Of a DNA stretch of 64,000 nucleotides, positions 1-7,837 are shown one piece after another (position 1 is the stretch's first letter; each line of letters begins with the position of its first letter). The translations under genes were made by a program, and so were the position numbers. The notes beneath the pieces are model-generated. The model ran no database searches. It was not told the origin of the DNA and was given only the letters and a program-made list of their open reading frames with translations. This stretch comes from Pseudomonadota bacterium (GTDB taxonomy: Bacteria; Pseudomonadota; Alphaproteobacteria; Rhizobiales; Aestuariivirgaceae), in the NCBI GenBank assembly GCA_963205315.1, contig CAUJIO010000024.1, forward strand, positions 1 to 64,000, written 5' to 3'.

Positions 1-8
1 TGGACTGG

Positions 9-73
9 ATGGTGGGCGATACTGGACTCGAACCAGTGACCCCTGCGATGTGAACACAGTGCTCTACCAACTG
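9..73 (-). repeat. Left attachment site: orphan tRNA-Val 3' fragment
   Basis: These 65 bases are identical to 4612-4676 and would encode the tRNA-Val from the D-loop through the 3' CCA on the minus strand. At 74 the match stops and the D stem and acceptor 5' strand are missing, so this is not a working tRNA. It is the displaced original 3' end of the tRNA gene, and bases to the left of 9 should be chromosomal. Confidence 0.9.
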
Positions 74-553
74 CGTCGCTTCGCTCCTGTCCAAAAAACC
101 AATCTTCTCAATGACTTTCGAAGATAGTGGTTTTTCGGCAGCTAATCAAGACCGCCCGGAAAATGAGGTCCTCTGTGACCAGATTGTGACCAGCAATCAA
201 CGCGACTGAGTGCACCATCAAGCACACAATCAAAGACGTTTGGCCCTTCATGACTCTCAGGGAGTCGCACACTGGCCTTGCTAATCTCACTTACCCACCT
301 ACCAGATGATCCCACAAGTGCCACCACAACGATTCCAGGAGTCTCGGAGAGCTATTGTAGCTCCAAGGCAGCGTGAGGCCCTCGGAGGGGGTAGGCAGGG
401 GGGGGGCTGGGTGGCCTCAAAAATTAATGAACGACACCTTGACAATTTCTCGAAGAAATTCAGCGTTCCCAAATATGCCACACAAAGAGGGGATACATCA
501 TACTGTTAAGGTAGTATCGCTCCTGAAGTTTACTTTCTAATCGGACCAGCATC
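74..553. other. Gene-poor left end of the element, with a G-rich tract
   Basis: No convincing gene is visible in these 480 bases; short open frames on both strands lack good ribosome binding sites and family features. At 387-411 the plus strand has clustered guanine runs (five, nine and three) that could form a G-quadruplex. The region would be the outer, integrase-distal end of the element. Confidence 0.5.
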
Positions 554-856
554 ATGAAAACATTCACCTGCTTTCTAACTCTGGCACTGTCTGGCGTCCT
601 TTTTGGTGCTGTTTCAGCCAGTGCAGAAGTCATACCGCCAACTCATAACGCTAGCACAAATCTAAGAGTTGAAGTCAGCAGACAGAAAAGCTGCACATTC
701 GTCACGCATGACTGCGAACTCTGCATTCGTTCGGATGATGATCGAATCTCTTGCTCTAGCGTAGGTTTTGCATGTCAACCAAAAGCATGGCGCTGTCTTG
801 AGAGCACAAACTCAAATGCTGACAACCAGCTCAACAAAGGTATCGCTCATCCTTGA
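554..856 (+). CDS. Small secreted six-cysteine protein
   Basis: The 100-residue product begins with a clear Sec signal peptide: lysine at position 2, a hydrophobic stretch to about residue 20, and a likely cleavage after ASA at 22-24. The mature part has exactly six cysteines (47, 54, 57, 67, 74, 81), enough for three disulfides, in a compact 35-residue block, followed by a polar tail. It should therefore be periplasmic or secreted. It is cargo of the tRNA-Val element, read away from the other genes. I do not recognise the family with confidence. A small inhibitor, adhesin or toxin-like role is possible but unsupported. Confidence 0.6.
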   Translation: MKTFTCFLTLALSGVLFGAVSASAEVIPPTHNASTNLRVEVSRQKSCTFVTHDCELCIRSDDDRISCSSVGFACQPKAWRCLESTNSNADNQLNKGIAHP

Positions 857-978
857 AGCGTGCAAAGAGTTTCTACAACCGTTGAAAGATGTATAAAGCC
901 TATGGGTAGTGGCTCCCAAGGCACTCACCTGTGAAAAGAGCGCTTATATCCATAAACATACTGACCACTCGTTGCCAG

Positions 979-1821
979 TCATTTGCCAAGAAAGAAGAGA
1001 ACTAATTTATATAAAAATAGTAGAATTAGAGTCACTGACACAATGTCAGCTGCAGTATAAAGTATTGCGTCAATTTCAGATACAGTCGGATTAGGACGCC
1101 AAACGAGACGAAGCCAAATCTTCAGCCCAAGAAACGCAGCTAGAATCTTTAAAAGATCAAATCCGGTCGATGAGTTCCAATAAGTCCTGTCCAGATTACG
1201 CTCTGACTTGAACCTAGCTAAGAATCGCGTGTACTCCACACCACTGTCGAGCGTAAGCAGCGAATGATTTAGTTCTCGTGCAAGTCCCAATCGCTTAGTA
1301 CCTAAACACCAAAGAGCAAACGTCTTCACGTCTGGAGAGGGGCCAAAATAGTACGACAAAAACTCATCCAATATGGTGTCAGCAATTGGCTTTGCATCAG
1401 TGTATTGTTTAGTGTTGATCAGTGTGAGGCGGAATATCATTGCCGGAATGTCGGAATACCACCTTAGTCTCTCTACAATGCGTGAGACTTCCGGATAGTA
1501 TCTAAGTATTGCATCCCATGACGAGTCAACTTGTGCATTGAAAACGTCATCGTAGTTAAGTGTTTCGAGTTCTTCAAAGTGCCCTCGATTGGCATTAGTG
1601 CCCGTTCTCATTGAATCATATTCCTGACGGGCTTTTGAGTTCGACAATACTTCAAATGCTTCGGTCATTTGCCGCAGTCGAGAGTCAAATGCAGGACCAG
1701 AACCATTGCTATTACGAAGTTTTGCTTCGCACGCCTGGTATAGGGCTCTAATCACTTCTATATCTGAGCTAGGAAGGGCAGATATCTGACTATAATAATC
1801 AACGGATAAATTCAGAGTCAT
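979..1821 (-). CDS. Membrane protein with N-terminal J-like domain lacking HPD
   Basis: The 280-residue product opens with a segment resembling a DnaJ J domain: DYYSQ near residue 9, a basic second helix, and a closing helix with AFEVLS and ARQEYD near residues 55-68. The HPD loop needed to stimulate Hsp70 is absent; a loop rich in Asn, Gly and Ser takes its place. The middle is helical and unrecognised. Two hydrophobic segments at about 222-241 and 252-278 make a C-terminal membrane hairpin, with the J-like part probably cytoplasmic. It is cargo of the tRNA-Val element. It may tether or recruit a partner rather than act as a co-chaperone. Expression of the gene itself is plausible but unproven. 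Confidence 0.6.
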   Translation of the reverse strand: MTLNLSVDYYSQISALPSSDIEVIRALYQACEAKLRNSNGSGPAFDSRLRQMTEAFEVLSNSKARQEYDSMRTGTNANRGHFEELETLNYDDVFNAQVDSSWDAILRYYPEVSRIVERLRWYSDIPAMIFRLTLINTKQYTDAKPIADTILDEFLSYYFGPSPDVKTFALWCLGTKRLGLARELNHSLLTLDSGVEYTRFLARFKSERNLDRTYWNSSTGFDLLKILAAFLGLKIWLRLVWRPNPTVSEIDAILYTAADIVSVTLILLFLYKLVLFFLGK

Positions 1822-2194
1822 TCTTCGCTATCCATAGGCTCTCGATAGTCCTCGGCGATCAGCCAGTTTCGGAATTGAGAGTGAATAACCGCGTATATCT
1901 GCGAACGATGCGAGTTTGATCAAATTTCCCTGGCTCTCTCTCATGCTTGCTAGCCAAATCCATTGGCGCTCTCAACATCTTGTAGCTCCTATTGGTCGGG
2001 ATACTAACATGATAAAATAGTGGGTAAGATAGCAGGTATGATAGACAACAGCCACACAACGATAGAACGGCGATATAACGCGTGATAACAAATATTTAGA
2101 CTATTGTCCGCAACTGAGTTGTTTGATCAGACAGGCTCTGCCAGCAGCAGAAAACCTGGAGGCCGAAGCCTCCAAGTCATTGTCGCTATTTTTC
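1822..2194. other. Intergenic region with no supported gene
   Basis: These 373 bases separate the J-like gene from the upstream ATPase gene on the same strand. A 66-codon minus-strand frame at 1859-2059 has no recognisable features. Apart from the terminator at 2151-2174, the region is AT-rich and probably holds the promoter of the J-like gene. Confidence 0.5.
2151..2174 (-). terminator. Intrinsic terminator after the ATPase gene
   Basis: On the minus strand a perfect 7-bp stem (2168-2174 with 2157-2163) closes a UUCG tetraloop and is followed by GGTTTT (2156-2151). It lies about 20 bases beyond the ATPase stop codon, so it should end that transcript. Confidence 0.8.
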
Positions 2195-3316
2195 TCAAGG
2201 TACCAACTGATTTAGGTCCTTGGGGCACGGAAGTGCATATCCGTGAGGCAGTCGCCGCTCCCCTAGGATAATGGAGGCATCCCTGCCTTGCCCGGGGTTC
2301 TGATTCTTGAGGTACCCGAGCTCTATACTCTTTTGGACACTTCTGCTGACAGAACTCTGGTCCTTTTTCAAAACCTCCGCCAGAGTCGACTGGGTTACAC
2401 CGTTAGTGAAGGGATCATAATCTCCAGTTGAATTGACCATCGTGGAGACAGCTTCGACAAGCTCCCTGATGTGAACCGGAACTGCTAATTCCAGACCCTC
2501 AGATAGCGGACCATTGACGAGGTCGTATACTTCCTCATAGTCTTCCAACGTTGCAACAATTTCACCACTCTCGTTCCTTTGTCTTATGCACTTATGCATT
2601 AAAGCATGGGAGGAGATAAGTGAGAGGACCTGCGGGAAATCCCGCTGTACTCTATGATGAGTAAGCGGCAGTGCCCTAGCAATTGACGCTGCAAATGGGA
2701 TGGCAACGCTTACCGATCCTGATCCAATTAGCCTGTCGAATTCATGCCATCGCGTGAAGTCTGGACCCTGATTAGGTCTTGAGCCCAACGCCTGAGCCAG
2801 GAGAGCAGCCCTAATTTGATCTGTTGACTCCCTTATGTTCAATGACAGCATTCGACTTTCGTCTTCTGGATGTAGGCTATTGGCAGTTGTGGTCATGATA
2901 AGGCCGCATGGACCTTGTACAGTTGGCAATTCCTTTCCGGTTAGGCCCTTGTCTGTTTTTTGAACCGTCATGTATCTTACGGTCCCTTCACTCAGAAGTT
3001 GTCGCAGAAACGCGCGGCCATCGCCAGATGCCAAGCCAGCCGCTTCGCCTATGACCAGATGTTTGTGACGGAGGTCCATTCCGCTATAAACAATGGCTTT
3101 CTCAGACATTCCCGCAAAGTACTGATAGGTATCCGCTGGGACAAACTTCAGAGCACTTTCGAGCGCAAAGGATTTTCCGCTGCCTGATGGCCCCTTCACG
3201 ACGCATGACACTGGCCGTTCAAATCTTCGCGTGTAAAGCGCCAGGAATAACACTTTGGGAATATCCGTAGACCCTGCAAAATTTAGCTTTCGCAAGTCCT
3301 TTTCTAGTTCGAACAA
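2195..3316 (-). CDS. P-loop ATPase with C-terminal winged-helix segment
   Basis: The product shows a Walker A motif GPSGSGKS at residues 42-49, a Walker B-like segment near 86-91, a TTTAN sensor-like stretch at 142-146 and a conserved-looking arginine at 155. Residues about 300-350 (QSTLAEVLKKDQSSVSRSV) read as a winged helix-turn-helix. This resembles ATPases of plasmid and phage replication or DNA-handling modules, but no primase part is fused to it. The start is uncertain. The coordinate given is a TTG with only a weak binding site. The strong AAGGAGG at 3379-3385 sits five bases before an in-frame ATT at 3373, which would add 19 residues. A promoter with palindromes lies upstream at 3444-3472. 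Confidence 0.75.
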   Translation of the reverse strand: MFELEKDLRKLNFAGSTDIPKVLFLALYTRRFERPVSCVVKGPSGSGKSFALESALKFVPADTYQYFAGMSEKAIVYSGMDLRHKHLVIGEAAGLASGDGRAFLRQLLSEGTVRYMTVQKTDKGLTGKELPTVQGPCGLIMTTTANSLHPEDESRMLSLNIRESTDQIRAALLAQALGSRPNQGPDFTRWHEFDRLIGSGSVSVAIPFAASIARALPLTHHRVQRDFPQVLSLISSHALMHKCIRQRNESGEIVATLEDYEEVYDLVNGPLSEGLELAVPVHIRELVEAVSTMVNSTGDYDPFTNGVTQSTLAEVLKKDQSSVSRSVQKSIELGYLKNQNPGQGRDASIILGERRLPHGYALPCPKDLNQLVP

Positions 3317-3443
3317 TATCCTTTTGCATTGACTCAGTTCGAGACAAGCTTCTTCAATAGACTGATCTATAATAAGATCCTCCTTCTAAAATAAGTCTCT
3401 GTAATTATTTCGTTTGTTCGAGGGAAAACTGCCCCTCATAAAA

Positions 3444-3472
3444 CATATAGGTACACCTATCCTAGGTTTCAA
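3444..3472 (-). promoter_or_regulatory. Sigma70-type promoter of the ATPase gene
   Basis: On the minus strand TTGAAA (3472-3467) and TATATG (3449-3444) are separated by exactly 17 bases. The predicted start lies between the integrase end and the ATPase gene. Palindromes cover both hexamers (see the next entry), so repression is likely. Confidence 0.6.
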
Positions 3473-3480
3473 TACCTAGG
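3447..3480. promoter_or_regulatory. Two adjacent palindromes, probable operator
   Basis: ATAGGT-AC-ACCTAT (3447-3460) is followed directly by CCTAGG, eight bases, CCTAGG (3461-3480). The first overlaps the -10 and the second flanks the -35 of the ATPase promoter; the second also contains the integrase stop codon. The element has no separate repressor gene, so the winged-helix part of the ATPase or a helper factor are candidate binders. Confidence 0.5.
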
Positions 3481-4513
3481 AAGCAGAATCTTTTTGGATG
3501 TGGCGATTGCGGTCCAATTGTTCAAGGATCCGAGTTTGCTGCGGATGAGAATATCGAAACAGCATGCGGGGATCACGGTGGCCACTGATGAGGGCCACTT
3601 CAGGAGTGGTAAGTCCCAGCTCAAAGAACCGACTAATGGCTTCGTGCCTGAGATCATGAAAATGCAAATCGCTTATCCCGGCCCTTTTTGTTATTCGCTC
3701 CCAAGATAGTCTGAGGGCATTGGCTGTTGTCGGAAAAATCCTCCTTTCTCTGTTCATTTCCCCAACTTGTAGATCGCCACCAAGCTTGTGCAAGAGTGCA
3801 CAAGAGGCCTTAGAAAGAGGGATAGTCCTAGAATGCCCATTCTTAGCTCTGGGGACGATCATAAGGCGGCGCTCGAAGTCAATATTGCTCCAAGTGCTTA
3901 AGAGAATTTCTGACCGCCTTAGACCCGTCTGAAGCGCAAACAGGATGATAGGGAAGATGAACCTATTTTTCGTCTTGTCTGCTGCGAGTTTGATCCGTTC
4001 AAGCTCTCCATCCCTTAGCCGCCTCTCTCGTCTGTTGTTCGGACAGTCGAGCCTGACGTTGTCGAGAGGGTTCTCTCCAATAGGCAATCCCCATTCGGAT
4101 CTTGCTGTCTCAAACATGTTGTGCAGTGGTGAGAACTCTCGCTTTAACGTGTTAGGTGTTACCTTCTGGAGCCGTTCGTCCCTATAGGCTGCAAAATCTG
4201 CTGGTGACAGGTCCGAGACGCGCTTGCTGCACAAGGTGTGTCGGAGGAAAGCGTTAAATACGATAGTTTCGACGTCTGCTCCACGCTTCCTCGGTGTGAC
4301 TTCGTCCCGGTAACGAATGATTAGATCACCAAGGGTGTGCCGTTCAAGCTGGCGCGGATCCTTTGGGAGTTCCTTCCGGTCAGCCTGGACCTCCACTTGA
4401 CGTGCCCAGGCTTCGGCGTCCTTCCTCATAACGAAACTCTTGGCGAGGTTAGGGGAGCCTAGGCGGCGGATTTGAACCTGCCACTTGCCATTGCGCTTGC
4501 GAATCGAAGCCAT
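3476..4513 (-). CDS. Tyrosine recombinase/integrase
   Basis: This 345-residue enzyme would catalyse integration and excision at the tRNA-Val att site. It starts with an AP2-like arm-binding segment (RKRNGKWQVQIRR, near residues 5-17), then a SAM-like core-binding region, then the catalytic domain. The active-site residues are visible: R199 in TGLRRSEIL, H286 and R289 in HDLRHE, H312 in GHR, and nucleophile Y321. The length matches phage-type integrases, and no residue of the catalytic set is missing, so it is probably functional. The gene begins about 100 bases from the tRNA and points into the element, the normal arrangement. Its stop codon lies in a palindrome shared with the next promoter. 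Confidence 0.93.
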   Translation of the reverse strand: MASIRKRNGKWQVQIRRLGSPNLAKSFVMRKDAEAWARQVEVQADRKELPKDPRQLERHTLGDLIIRYRDEVTPRKRGADVETIVFNAFLRHTLCSKRVSDLSPADFAAYRDERLQKVTPNTLKREFSPLHNMFETARSEWGLPIGENPLDNVRLDCPNNRRERRLRDGELERIKLAADKTKNRFIFPIILFALQTGLRRSEILLSTWSNIDFERRLMIVPRAKNGHSRTIPLSKASCALLHKLGGDLQVGEMNRERRIFPTTANALRLSWERITKRAGISDLHFHDLRHEAISRFFELGLTTPEVALISGHRDPRMLFRYSHPQQTRILEQLDRNRHIQKDSAS

Positions 4514-4611
4514 GAAAGTCCTCTCGTTGTGACCACAGTGTGACCATTGAGATGACTCGATTTTTCAGGAGGAGGGTTGGCCACTTAAGTCTTTGTTCTG
4601 TCTGACTTAAA

Positions 4612-4676
4612 ATGGTGGGCGATACTGGACTCGAACCAGTGACCCCTGCGATGTGAACACAGTGCTCTACCAACTG
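4612..4676 (-). repeat. Right attachment site within tRNA-Val
   Basis: This is the second copy of the perfect 65-bp repeat and overlaps the tRNA from the D-loop to CCA plus one base. The crossover must have happened within it. The tRNA 5' portion at 4677-4688 is chromosomal. Confidence 0.9.
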
Positions 4677-4688
4677 AGCTAATCGCCC
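4613..4688 (-). tRNA. tRNA-Val (anticodon CAC)
   Basis: The minus strand folds as a full tRNA. The acceptor GGGCGAT pairs with ATCGCCC. The D stem is GCTC/GAGC. The anticodon stem CTGTG/CGCAG encloses loop TTCACAT with anticodon CAC, and the T arm contains TTCGAGT. The 3' CCA is encoded. The element's integration rebuilt the 3' part exactly, so the tRNA stays functional. Confidence 0.95.
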
Positions 4689-4706
4689 TGACCAAGGGAA
4701 GCGGCT

Positions 4707-4735
4707 CTATAGGCGGAAGCTGAAGGGCAAGTCAA
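4707..4735 (-). promoter_or_regulatory. Promoter of tRNA-Val
   Basis: On the minus strand TTGACT (4735-4730) and CTATAG (4712-4707) are 17 bases apart, close to the alphaproteobacterial CTTGAC/CTATAT consensus. Transcription would start near 4700, about a dozen bases before the mature tRNA 5' end. Confidence 0.75.
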
Positions 4736-4884
4736 GGACTGCCGCTTGACGTTTCGCCCTTCCGTGTCCAATGATGGACGAATTGCGAGGGGCCAGGATT
4801 ATCATTCAGGCAACGCGTCCGGTTTGCTGAGAATGCACCGGAGCAGGCGGGGCTTGCATCGTGATTTCACAGGGAGTGACTCGC

Positions 4885-7068
4885 ATGCCCAAGCTCTATC
4901 CCGGAACATATCACCTCACCGCTGCAACCCCGCTGCCGCCGCTCCGAGTCTGGTGGCCAAAACCGCTGCGGTGCAGGTTCAGGCCATTCCACGCGCTTGC
5001 TGCGGCCTTACTGGCATCCGCAGTACTGGGGAGCGGGGCGCTTGCCAATCCACCCGCAGCGTCGCGCTGTGATTTCAACAACGATGGATTCGATGATCTG
5101 GCCGTCGGATCGCCTGGCGAGTCGGTCGGAAGTGCCAAGGCGGCGGGTTCCGTCAATGTCATTTACGGCACAGCGGTGGGGCTCAACAGCACCGGCAACC
5201 AGCTTTGGCATGAGAATATTATGGGTGTCCTCGGGATCGCCGAATCCGGTGACCGCTTCGGCGCAAGTCTGGCCTGTGCCGATTTCAATCTCGATGGCAT
5301 CGACGACCTTGCCATCGGCGCACCCGGTGAAGATGTCGGCAATGCCGTGGATGCCGGCGCCGTCCACGTCTTGCTCGGCAGCAGAACCGGTCTGACCGCC
5401 TCCGGCAATCAACTGTGGCACCAGGACAGCCTGTCGCTGGCCGGGACGGCAGAATCCGGCGATCAATTCGGTGCTGCGCTGGCGGCCGGCGATTTCGATG
5501 ATGATGTCGCCTATGACCTGGCCATTGGCGCACCCGGCGAAAATATCGATTCAGGCGGACCAAGGGACGGCGGCGAGGTGACGGTGCTGTATGGCGGTGG
5601 CAGCAGCGGACTGAGGGCGGAAAGGTCCCAGGTGTGGAACCAGGATTCGGCGTCCGTCCGGGATGAGGCAAACGGCGATGACCTGTTTGGCGCCGCATTG
5701 GCGGCGGGCGATTTCGACCACGATGGCTTCGACGATCTGGCCATTGGTGTTCCGGGCGAGGACCTGGCACAGCCGGCCGGCGAGAGCGCATCCGATGGCG
5801 GCGCCGTCAATGTGCTGAATGGGTCGTCGGCGGGTCTCGCCGCCAGCCGCGATCAGTTCTTGTCGCAGGACGCTTTGGCGGGTGCCCACGAGGACGGCGA
5901 TCATTTTGGATTTTCACTGGCGAGCGGCGATTTCAACAATGACGATTTCGACGACTTGGCGGTCGGCGTGCCCGGTGAGGATGTCGGCCAGAACGCGAGC
6001 GCTGGAGCCGTCAATGTCGTCTATGGCAGCGCGATCTTGTTGACGTCAGCCGGTAACCAGATCTGGGACCAGGACATTGCCTTTGTCGCCGGCGTATCCG
6101 AGTCGGCCGACGCCTTTGGCGCTTCCGTTGCAACGGGCGATTTCAATGGCGACGGATTCGATGACCTGGCGGTGGGCGTGCCGGGCGAAGATGACGCCGG
6201 GATCCTGGATACAGGAGCCGTCAACGTGCTCTTCGGAAGCGCGGCACGGTTGATTGGCGGCGGCAGCAAGATCTTCAGCCAGAATACGGCTTCGATCGAA
6301 GGGGTAGCCGAGCCCGGCGAGGCTTTTGGATCGTCGCTGGCCGTGGGACGGTTCGACAGCGGCAATCGCGCCGACCTCGCCATTGGTGTGCCGGGAGAGT
6401 CGGTCGGCGCGACTTCGAGTGCCGGCGCCGTCAATGTTCTCTACGGCAGCGCATCGGGCCCGTCTGGCACGAAGGATCAGATCTGGCATCAGGACAGCCC
6501 GGGAGTAGCAGGCGTGGCCGAAGCCTATGACCGGTTGGGCGATCAGCCGCCAACCTCCTTTGGTATCTATCGCATTCCCTATGCCAACGGCACAAAAATG
6601 CGGGTATCACGGGACCATTATTCGCACACGCCGGATTTCAACGAACTTGACCTCGTTGGCACGGCCGGCGCCGGTGCGGGTGGCTATGTCATCGTCGCCG
6701 CCGCTGCGGGGACGATCATGGCCATCGAGGATTCGAACGCCGAACCCACCAGCAGCAACAATTATGTGTGGATTGCTCACGGTAACGGCGAATGGACCAA
6801 GTACACGCACTTCAAGACCGGCACGGTGACGGCACTGGGACGGACAGTGGGGCAACTGGTCTTTGCCGGGACGACACTCGGCATCCAGGGAGATGTCGGT
6901 CAGGCCAATGGCTCGCACCTGCATTTCGAAGTCGCAGTGCCCGACGATCCGGCCACCGCCCTGGATAGCGGTGGTTACGTTAGGGGCGCGTCATTCGTGC
7001 CGCTGATCTGTGATATTCCCGGCAACGTGTTTTATGGTGGCGTGACCTATACCGCCGGCAATTGCTGA
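4885..7068 (+). CDS. Secreted FG-GAP beta-propeller protein with M23 peptidase-like domain
   Basis: The ATG at 4885 is preferred over the in-frame GTG at 4861 because AGGGAG lies eight bases before it. The 727-residue product has a long basic leader, a hydrophobic signal ending in GALA near residue 52, then seven FG-GAP calcium-binding repeats of the DFNxDGxDDLAVG type. These begin at 5071, 5281, 5491, 5710, 5929, 6139 and 6349, a regular 70-73 residue spacing that suggests a seven-bladed propeller. The seventh is degenerate. Residues about 572-690 look like an M23 (lysostaphin-type) zinc metallopeptidase: a His/Asp pair in HTPDFNELD, YTHF, and HLHFEV. It should act outside the inner membrane, perhaps on peptidoglycan. 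Combining the two domains is uncommon. Confidence 0.85.
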   Translation: MPKLYPGTYHLTAATPLPPLRVWWPKPLRCRFRPFHALAAALLASAVLGSGALANPPAASRCDFNNDGFDDLAVGSPGESVGSAKAAGSVNVIYGTAVGLNSTGNQLWHENIMGVLGIAESGDRFGASLACADFNLDGIDDLAIGAPGEDVGNAVDAGAVHVLLGSRTGLTASGNQLWHQDSLSLAGTAESGDQFGAALAAGDFDDDVAYDLAIGAPGENIDSGGPRDGGEVTVLYGGGSSGLRAERSQVWNQDSASVRDEANGDDLFGAALAAGDFDHDGFDDLAIGVPGEDLAQPAGESASDGGAVNVLNGSSAGLAASRDQFLSQDALAGAHEDGDHFGFSLASGDFNNDDFDDLAVGVPGEDVGQNASAGAVNVVYGSAILLTSAGNQIWDQDIAFVAGVSESADAFGASVATGDFNGDGFDDLAVGVPGEDDAGILDTGAVNVLFGSAARLIGGGSKIFSQNTASIEGVAEPGEAFGSSLAVGRFDSGNRADLAIGVPGESVGATSSAGAVNVLYGSASGPSGTKDQIWHQDSPGVAGVAEAYDRLGDQPPTSFGIYRIPYANGTKMRVSRDHYSHTPDFNELDLVGTAGAGAGGYVIVAAAAGTIMAIEDSNAEPTSSNNYVWIAHGNGEWTKYTHFKTGTVTALGRTVGQLVFAGTTLGIQGDVGQANGSHLHFEVAVPDDPATALDSGGYVRGASFVPLICDIPGNVFYGGVTYTAGNC

Positions 7069-7083
7069 CGGCTGCGGCACGCC

Positions 7084-7758
7084 TCAGGGCGCGTCGAGCA
7101 GTTCGACGATGACATCGTAGGCCTCGTCGTAGTGCCCGATCATGCGGTCGGGGCCATACTCGGCCACCGGCTTCGGCGTATAGCCGAAGGGAACCCCGAT
7201 CACCGGCACACCGGCATTGCGCGCCGTGAGAATGTCCGTCTCGCTGTCGCCAATCATCAGGCTGCGTGGCGCAGAAAGATCGAGACGCCGAACGGTTTCG
7301 TGGAAAGGCCGTGGATCGGGTTTGGCGATGCCAAGCGTATCCGGGCCCACAACGGCACCGAAATATTTCGACAGGCCGAGCGCGTCGAGCAGCAGCACCG
7401 ACAGGGTCGCCAGCTTGTTGGTGCACACGCCAAGCGCGATGCCGTCCGCCTTCAGCCGGTCGAGGAGCACGGTGAGGCCGGGGAAGGGGGTGCTGTCACC
7501 GGCGATATTCTCGGCGTAGAAGTCGACGAAGGTTTTGTAGTCGGGTTCGACGTCGTATCCCTCCGGCAGGCCTCCGGTCGCGGCCAGTCCCCGCGTGAGC
7601 AGGGCCCTGGCACCGTGGCCGACGAAGACTCGCACCTCCTCCATGCCGATCGCCCGGCGTCCGCGCAGGTTCAGAACGTGGTTGGTGGCCCGCATCAGGT
7701 CTGGCGCGGTGTCGACCAGGGTTCCGTCGAGGTCGAAAATCACCGCCCGGTCTGTCAT
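7084..7758 (-). CDS. gph: Phosphoglycolate phosphatase
   Basis: This 224-residue HAD-superfamily phosphatase removes phosphate from 2-phosphoglycolate, a product of oxidative DNA repair and photorespiration-type side reactions. Motif I is [10 protein letters not shown] at the N-terminus, followed by a helical cap, the TNK motif II, KPDP motif III and GDSETD motif IV. The internal ATG giving [12 protein letters not shown] is chosen because the HAD domain starts there; the frame is open 15 codons further up. It ends 15 bases from the convergent FG-GAP gene and diverges from gabD, with which it shares an 80-base promoter region. Confidence 0.88.
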   Translation of the reverse strand: MTDRAVIFDLDGTLVDTAPDLMRATNHVLNLRGRRAIGMEEVRVFVGHGARALLTRGLAATGGLPEGYDVEPDYKTFVDFYAENIAGDSTPFPGLTVLLDRLKADGIALGVCTNKLATLSVLLLDALGLSKYFGAVVGPDTLGIAKPDPRPFHETVRRLDLSAPRSLMIGDSETDILTARNAGVPVIGVPFGYTPKPVAEYGPDRMIGHYDEAYDVIVELLDAP

Positions 7759-7837
7759 GCAAGCCCCGCAAATCTGGTCTGTTGGTGAAGGCGCGGACCC
7801 CATGCTAAGAGGCCGCCACCCAAAGGAGGAATTTCAG

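Larger units (their letters stand above)
9..4676. mobile_element. Small integrative element in tRNA-Val
   Basis: A perfect 65-bp direct repeat (9-73 and 4612-4676) bounds this 4.6-kb segment. The right copy is the 3' part of an intact tRNA-Val gene and the left copy is an orphan tRNA 3' fragment, which is the usual footprint of tyrosine-recombinase integration. The integrase gene sits directly beside the tRNA and is read away from it. Inside are an ATPase with a winged-helix segment, a membrane J-like protein and a small secreted protein. The interior is visibly AT-richer (about 40% GC in a hand-counted stretch at 1381-1440) than the chromosome to the right. No structural phage genes, relaxase or transposase are seen. 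It may be a satellite-like or plasmid-derived island, or one unit of a larger array extending left of the window. Confidence 0.88.

Noticed and set aside
9-73. A second tRNA-Val gene at the left edge
   Set aside because: The sequence stops matching before the D stem and 5' acceptor strand, so it cannot fold as a full tRNA; it is an att fragment.
306-509. 67-codon plus-strand frame in the element
   Set aside because: It includes the G-run, lacks a binding site, and shows no protein-like features.
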